Shown: one piece after another, positions 59,713 to 64,000 of the stretch
Layout of the letters: each line of letters begins with the position of its first letter
Numbering within the stretch: position 1 is the stretch's first letter
NCBI RefSeq assembly: GCF_902498825.1
Contig: NZ_LR701459.1
Location: 2,527,890-2,591,889, forward strand
Length of the DNA: 64,000 nt
DNA from: Rhizobium sp. EC-SD404
Lineage (GTDB): Bacteria > Pseudomonadota > Alphaproteobacteria > Rhizobiales > Rhizobiaceae
Direction of reading: 5' to 3'
Program-made: the position numbers and the translations under genes
The notes under the pieces: model-generated
What the model was told of the DNA's origin: nothing
Seen by the model: the letters and a program-made list of their open reading frames with translations, nothing else
The model's database searches: none

Positions 59713-60135
59713 ATGTCTGAACAGACCAATCCGCAGGAATGGACCGCGTCCATCCCCGGCGTCATTCCCTATCTCGCCTCCAAGGATGCGAGCGCGGCCA
59801 TCGATTTCTACAAGAAGGCCTTCGCCGCAACCGAGGACAGCCGCATGCTGATGGATGACGGCAAGCGGATCATGCACTGCCAGCTCACCATCAACGACGG
59901 CAAGTTCATGCTGGGCGATGCCATGCCCGAATACGGCTATCCCTGGGTCGAGCCGCAGGGCACGACGCTGACGCTCGCCGTCATGAATGCACGCGAATGG
60001 TGGGACCGCGCCACGGCGGCCGGCTGCACCGTCGTCATGCCCTTCGAGGTCGCCTTCTGGGGCGATCTCTACGGCCAGTTGAAGGATCCCTTCGGCCACA
60101 TGTGGGCCATCGTCGGCCCGCCGGACGGCCGTTGA
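59713..60135 (+). CDS. VOC/PhnB-like protein
   Basis: 140 aa, glyoxalase/bleomycin-resistance fold in the PhnB-like group: 'VIPYLASKDASAAIDFYKKAFAA', 'IMHCQLTINDGKFMLGD', 'GDLYGQLKDPFGHMWAI'. Possible metal ligands His and Glu are present. Ligand unknown. 43 bp after DUF1428, probably in the same operon. Confidence 0.92.
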   Translation: MSEQTNPQEWTASIPGVIPYLASKDASAAIDFYKKAFAATEDSRMLMDDGKRIMHCQLTINDGKFMLGDAMPEYGYPWVEPQGTTLTLAVMNAREWWDRATAAGCTVVMPFEVAFWGDLYGQLKDPFGHMWAIVGPPDGR

Positions 60136-60209
60136 GCCTGCCAAAACACAAGCCGGCGAGACGGCCAGCGACAAAATCAGCGACACGATCAGCGACGGAG
60201 GCGCTCACC

Positions 60210-60653
60210 ATGCCCACCATCACACCCTGCCTCTGGTTCGATGACCAGCTGGAAGAAGCGATCGAGTTCTACAGCGGCATCTTCCCCGATGCCGCCATCC
60301 TCGAAGCGACCCGCCATGCCGACGGCAAGCTCTTCGTCGCAACCTTCCGCCTCGCCGGCCGCGACTTCATGGGTCTCAATGGCGGGCCCATGTTTCCCTT
60401 CACCGAGGCGATCTCGCTCTCCGTCGCCTGCCTCGACCAGGCGGAGATCGACCGGTACTGGAATGCGCTCGGTGAAGGCGGCACCATCCAGCAATGCGGC
60501 TGGCTGAAGGACCGATACGGCCTCTCCTGGCAGATCGTGCCCGCCATCCTGCCCAAACTGATGAACGATCCAGACCGCGCAAAAGCCGCCCGCGTCCAAG
60601 CCGCCCTCATGGGCATGGTCAAGCTCGACATCGCCGCCCTGGAAAACGCCTGA
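60210..60653 (+). CDS. VOC/PhnB-like protein (3-dmu-9_3-mt type)
   Basis: 147 aa. 'TITPCLWFDDQLEEAIEFYSGIF', 'RDFMGLNGGPMFPFTEAISLSVACLDQAEIDRYWNAL' and 'QCGWLKDRYGLSWQIVP' match the group often named 3-demethylubiquinone-9 3-methyltransferase, a label without proven function. ATG at 60210 with GGAGG 9 nt upstream. Last gene of the cassette. Confidence 0.92.
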   Translation: MPTITPCLWFDDQLEEAIEFYSGIFPDAAILEATRHADGKLFVATFRLAGRDFMGLNGGPMFPFTEAISLSVACLDQAEIDRYWNALGEGGTIQQCGWLKDRYGLSWQIVPAILPKLMNDPDRAKAARVQAALMGMVKLDIAALENA

Positions 60654-60810
60654 GCCGAATAAGAGACTTCTAACAGAATTGACGGATAGCGGCAGCGACG
60701 ACCCGTTTGTTCATGGCGCGTAAACGCATTTGCGCAAGAAGATAACCCATGAAAATCCACGGGGAATTGCCGCGCCAAGGCGGCATCTCTCCTCTCATGA
60801 AGAGATCGAA

Positions 60811-62580
60811 ATGCTGCAGTTTCTTGCGCGCGACGCGAATGCCGTTCTTGACGCACTGAACGCATCCCAGGCCATCATCGAGTTCAGCCTCGACGGCACG
60901 ATCCTGAAAGCCAACGACAATTTCTGCCGCACGATGGGCTATCGCGCCGAGGAGATCGTCGGCCGCCATCACCGCATCTTCGTCGATCCGGCCGAAGCAG
61001 GAAGCCCGGACTACACCGCCTTCTGGACGAAGCTCGCCGCTGGCCAGCACGATCAGCAGCAATATCGCCGCCTGCGCAAGGATGGTTCGGAGGTCTGGAT
61101 TGCGGCCTCCTACAATCCGGTCATGCGCGGCGCCAAACCCTACAAGATCGTGAAATTCGCGACCGACATCACGGCGCAGACGCTGCAGGCGGCGGAAGAC
61201 CGCGGCAAGCTGGAGGCCCTGTCGCGCGCCCAGGCCGTCATCGAATTCACCCCGACCGGCAAGATCCTCACGGCGAACGCGAATTTCCTGAAGGCGATGG
61301 GCTACGAGCTCGACGATATCGTCGGCCGCCATCATGCGATCTTCTGCGAGCCCGCCTATGTCGCCTCCAACGCCTACCGGCGGTTCTGGCCGGAGCTCGC
61401 CGCAGGACGCTTCCTCTCCGACGAATTCACCCGGATCGGCAAGAACGGCCGCCCCGTCTTCATCCAGGCGTCCTACAACCCGATCCTCGATGCCGACTGC
61501 AAGGTCTTCAAGATCGTCAAGCTCGCGACCGACGTCACCGATCGCGTCGCCAATGTGGAGAGCCTCGCCGCTGCCTTGAAGAAGCTCTCGGCCGGCGATC
61601 TCACCACCACGCTGGAGCAGCCATTCCAGCCGGCGCTCGAACGCCTGCGCGTCGATTTCAACGAAACATCCTCGACGCTGAGAACGGCGCTGCACACGAT
61701 CTTCGGCGCCGCCGAGGCGATCACGTCCGCCTCGCGCTCCATCGACGCCACGTCGCAGCACCTTGCACGCCAGACAGATGCGCAGGCCGCCTCGGTGGAG
61801 GAAACCGCTTCCGCGCTGGAAGAGATCACCGTCACGGTTACCGATACCGCCGAGCGCGCGCGCGATGCCGGCGGCAAGGCCCGCGAAACCCGGGAGCGCG
61901 CCGAGCAGTCCGTCACCGTGATGACGCAGGCGATCGACGCCATGGGCAAAATCCGGACATCCGCGAGCGAGATTTCCGGCATCAGCGGCGTCATCGACGA
62001 GATCGCGTTCCAGACGAACCTGCTTGCCCTCAATGCCGGCGTCGAGGCAGCGCGCGCTGGCGATGCGGGGCGCGGCTTCGCCGTCGTCGCCCAGGAAGTG
62101 CGCGCGCTCGCCCAGCGGTCCGCCACCGCCGCCAAGGAGATCAAGGTCCTCATCCACGGCTCCAACGATCTGATCGGGCGCGGCGTCACGCTCGTCGAGA
62201 ACACCGGCGAGGAACTCGGCGCCATCGTCGATCGCGTCGTCGACGTCGACCGCGACCTGCAGGCCATCGCCGAAGCCTCAAGGCAGCAGGCGATCGGCCT
62301 CAAGCAGATCAACAGCGCCGTCAACATGATGGACCAGACGACGCAGCAGAACGCCCAGATGGTCGTCGAGACATCCAGCGCGACGGCCAGGCTCTCGGAA
62401 GAGGCCGGCACCCTCTTCGATCTCGTCGCCGATTTCGAGATCAGCGGCACGCCACGCTCCGCGTCCGGCTTCCGCCCCGCCGCCACCGCACATACCGGCA
62501 GCGGCTTGCAAAGGAACTCCGGCACCGCCTCCGGCGCCGACATCCACACCCACCAAGTCTCGCTGCGAAATTGCGCCTGA
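60811..62580 (+). CDS. soluble PAS-PAS methyl-accepting chemotaxis protein
   Basis: 589 aa. Two PAS domains (~10-120 and ~132-242; each with 'MGY...(E/D)(E/D)IVGRHH.IF' and 'SYNP'), a short HAMP-like linker ('LKKLSAGDLTTTL') and the MCP signalling domain with the hairpin tip 'IDEIAFQTNLLALNAGVEAARAGDAGRGFAVVAQEVRALAQRS'. No transmembrane segment, so it senses an internal signal such as redox or an intracellular ligand. No CheR-tether pentapeptide at the end. The ATG at 60811 is the first with family similarity. Confidence 0.93.
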   Translation: MLQFLARDANAVLDALNASQAIIEFSLDGTILKANDNFCRTMGYRAEEIVGRHHRIFVDPAEAGSPDYTAFWTKLAAGQHDQQQYRRLRKDGSEVWIAASYNPVMRGAKPYKIVKFATDITAQTLQAAEDRGKLEALSRAQAVIEFTPTGKILTANANFLKAMGYELDDIVGRHHAIFCEPAYVASNAYRRFWPELAAGRFLSDEFTRIGKNGRPVFIQASYNPILDADCKVFKIVKLATDVTDRVANVESLAAALKKLSAGDLTTTLEQPFQPALERLRVDFNETSSTLRTALHTIFGAAEAITSASRSIDATSQHLARQTDAQAASVEETASALEEITVTVTDTAERARDAGGKARETRERAEQSVTVMTQAIDAMGKIRTSASEISGISGVIDEIAFQTNLLALNAGVEAARAGDAGRGFAVVAQEVRALAQRSATAAKEIKVLIHGSNDLIGRGVTLVENTGEELGAIVDRVVDVDRDLQAIAEASRQQAIGLKQINSAVNMMDQTTQQNAQMVVETSSATARLSEEAGTLFDLVADFEISGTPRSASGFRPAATAHTGSGLQRNSGTASGADIHTHQVSLRNCA

Positions 62581-62924
62581 AGCGATCATCGTCTCCTGCG
62601 ACCCAGGCGCCAGCACGCCCAGAGCCTGCAAAGGTTCCGCGGCCAATGTCACCATTGCGGCCATGCCGAACCGCCCGTCACTGACCCTGACGTGCGTTCT
62701 ACAACTGTGGCTATCGGCAAGCCGCCGCCACAGACACTTAAAGACCACGCCGAAGCGCATCCTCACCGCGCTCCACAGATCGGAGACGTGCCGTCGCGCC
62801 CGTGTATCGAGCAAGCAGGCCGCGGCGCGCTACACGCGTTTCCCGCCGTCGGCAGCACTTTTCGATGTAGAACCTGACGCGGCGGGTCTCCGCTGATCGA
62901 GACCTTTTAACCGGGGACCATCCA
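62581..62924. other. intergenic stretch without a recognised gene
   Basis: 344 bp. Short frames on both strands have compositions like random GC-rich sequence. I see no repeat, RNA or promoter that I can defend. Confidence 0.5.
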
Positions 62925-63245
62925 TTGCCGACGCTCGCCGCCTATGTCGCCGCCGCCATGGCCGAAATAGCCGGCTGCTTCGCCTTCTGGGCGTGGCTGC
63001 GCCTCGACAAATCGGTGCTCTGGCTCATCCCCGGCATGATCTCGCTCACATTGTTCGCGTGGTTCCTTACCTTCGTCGACAGCGACGCCGCCGGCCGAGC
63101 CTAAGCCGCCTATGGCGGCGTCTACATCGTAGCCTCGCTCGCCTGGCTCTGGCTCATCGAAGACATCCGCCCCGACCGCTTCGACCTCACCGGCGCCACC
63201 CTCTGCCTGATCGGCGCGGCCATCATGATTGCGGCACCGCGGTAA
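62925..63245 (+). pseudogene. ynfA: ynfA (UPF0060) membrane protein, nonsense mutation
   Basis: 107 codons from TTG 62925 to TAA 63243. Both halves are intact YnfA: '[29 protein letters not shown]' and '[20 protein letters not shown]...GA'. In between, 'DAAGRA' is followed by TAA (63102-63104) where the family has Tyr in '[12 protein letters not shown]'. One base change (TAT or TAC to TAA) thus splits a four-helix membrane protein. No frameshift is seen. A sequencing error or readthrough is possible. Confidence 0.88.
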
Positions 63246-63414
63246 GCACCCGTCGCATCGATCATCTGAACTGCCGCCCCACCGCTACTTTGGCAGCACC
63301 CGTCACCTTTTTACGCGTTTTCCACCCAAACACGGTCTAACTTAGCGTGGGGGGACTGCGCTTCGAGATCGAGTCGCTGAAGCTCCCGCGTGAGAGGGAG
63401 GTTGATCGCTGTTT

Positions 63415-64000
63415 ATGCATGCTCCGGTAAAATCGCCGCGCCTTCGCGATCCGCACGCTCAACCCGAGAAGGCGCGCTTTTCTGAGCTGTTCAAGCCGAA
63501 GCTTGTGACGGTGCTGGAGGAAGGCTACCGGCTATCCCATTTCAGGGCCGATGCCGTTGCGGGCCTGACCGTCGCCATCGTCGCCCTCCCGCTCTCCATG
63601 GCGATCGCCATCGCGTCGGGCGCGACGCCGGCGCAGGGGCTGATCACGGCCATCGTCGGCGGCTTTCTCGTCTCGCTGCTCGGCGGCAGCCGCCACCAGA
63701 TCGGCGGTCCGGCCGGCGCCTTCATCGTGCTCGTCGCCGCCACCATCCAGGCCCATGGCATGGGCGGCCTCGTCCTCGCGACCTTCTTGTCCGGCCTCAT
63801 GCTCGCCGCCATCGGCTTCCTGCGGCTCGGTACCTACATCAAGTTCATTCCCTACCCCGTCACGGTCGGGTTCACGGCCGGCATCGCCGTCATCATCTTC
63901 GCCAGCCAGTTGACCCCGCTTTTCGGGCTGACCCTCGGTTCGCCCGAGCCCGGGCCCCTGCTCGAGAAGCTGCCGGTGATCTTCGCGGCCCTGCCAACGA
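63415..64000 (+). CDS. SulP-family anion transporter, N-terminal part
   Basis: Runs off the window end; 195 codons are visible. A charged start is followed by the SulP/SLC26 transmembrane region: 'RADAVAGLTVAIVALPLSMAIAIASGATPAQGLITAIVGGFLVSLLGGSRHQIGGPAGAFIVLV', then 'YPVTVGFTAGIAVIIFASQL'. Probably an inorganic anion (sulfate, bicarbonate) carrier; a C-terminal STAS domain is expected outside the window. ATG at 63415; GGGAGG lies 14 bp upstream. Confidence 0.93.
   Translation, partial: MHAPVKSPRLRDPHAQPEKARFSELFKPKLVTVLEEGYRLSHFRADAVAGLTVAIVALPLSMAIAIASGATPAQGLITAIVGGFLVSLLGGSRHQIGGPAGAFIVLVAATIQAHGMGGLVLATFLSGLMLAAIGFLRLGTYIKFIPYPVTVGFTAGIAVIIFASQLTPLFGLTLGSPEPGPLLEKLPVIFAALPT

Noticed and set aside
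62663..62896. 77-codon plus-strand frame before ynfA
   Set aside because: No start signal, random-looking Arg/Ser/Thr composition, no family similarity that I can recognise.

Overview
The window is 64 kb of GC-rich (about 60-65 % by eye) alphaproteobacterial chromosome. Gene content points to the Rhizobiales, most likely Rhizobiaceae or a close relative. The main markers are a ~2100-residue growth-pole-ring (GPR/RgsE-type) protein, a CckA hybrid kinase, a DksA with a one-cysteine zinc-finger relic, a MaeB-type malic enzyme fused to a phosphotransacetylase domain, GAAC/GTTC-type SOS half-sites before recA, and dispersed 44-bp RIME-like palindromes. A stand-alone ectoine hydroxylase suggests exposure to salt or osmotic stress. 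No rRNA, tRNA, CRISPR, phage or intact insertion sequence was recognised, so this looks like core chromosome with small accessory insertions.

Layout. 0-8 kb: the end of an AI-2E-type permease, alaS and recA, then divergent psuK-psuG (pseudouridine breakdown), a secreted protein and an OmpA-type lipoprotein. 8-20 kb: a PAS protein, cckA, a FliO-like protein, a hydrolase, dksA, a SixA-like phosphatase, the ycjX/ycjF-type pair, and folP-folB-folK. 20-23.3 kb: a DUF922 protein, a probable small RNA ending at a strong terminator, and a ferredoxin reductase/ferredoxin pair with an Hpt protein. 23.7-30 kb: the giant GPR gene, built of 11-residue-multiple repeats. 30-35 kb: an Mla-type lipid transport operon (mlaE with fused STAS, mlaF, mlaD, auxiliary lipoprotein). 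35-48 kb: an MFS carrier, an LpxH-like hydrolase, maeB, gltX, rpsU, an ABC-2 exporter, an EamA transporter, nadE and a small toxin-antitoxin pair. 48-54 kb: hemerythrin, dgkA, a LigB-type dioxygenase, a GFA protein, divergent cobT/cobS, DUF1289, an aspartic protease and a TSUP exporter. 54.7-64 kb: ectD, a YCII/ECF42-type sigma operon, a cold-shock gene, a stress cassette (AHSA1, DUF1428, two VOC proteins), a soluble PAS-PAS chemoreceptor, a broken ynfA and the start of a SulP transporter.

The most interesting signal is regulatory. The motif TGTCGGG-N15-TCGTCCT occurs exactly three times: before the YCII-sigma operon, before AHSA1 and before DUF1428. This joins genes 3 kb apart into one probable ECF-sigma regulon. 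A second unit is a possible unannotated small gene between rpsU and gltX, with a perfect TTAA-N7-TTAA (CtrA-type) box, a 35-codon reading frame and a rho-independent terminator. It shares an exact 19-mer with the region downstream of the cold-shock gene. Other points are a ynfA gene killed by a single TAA, a ParE-like toxin with no ordinary start codon, and a RIME-like palindrome directly upstream of gltX.
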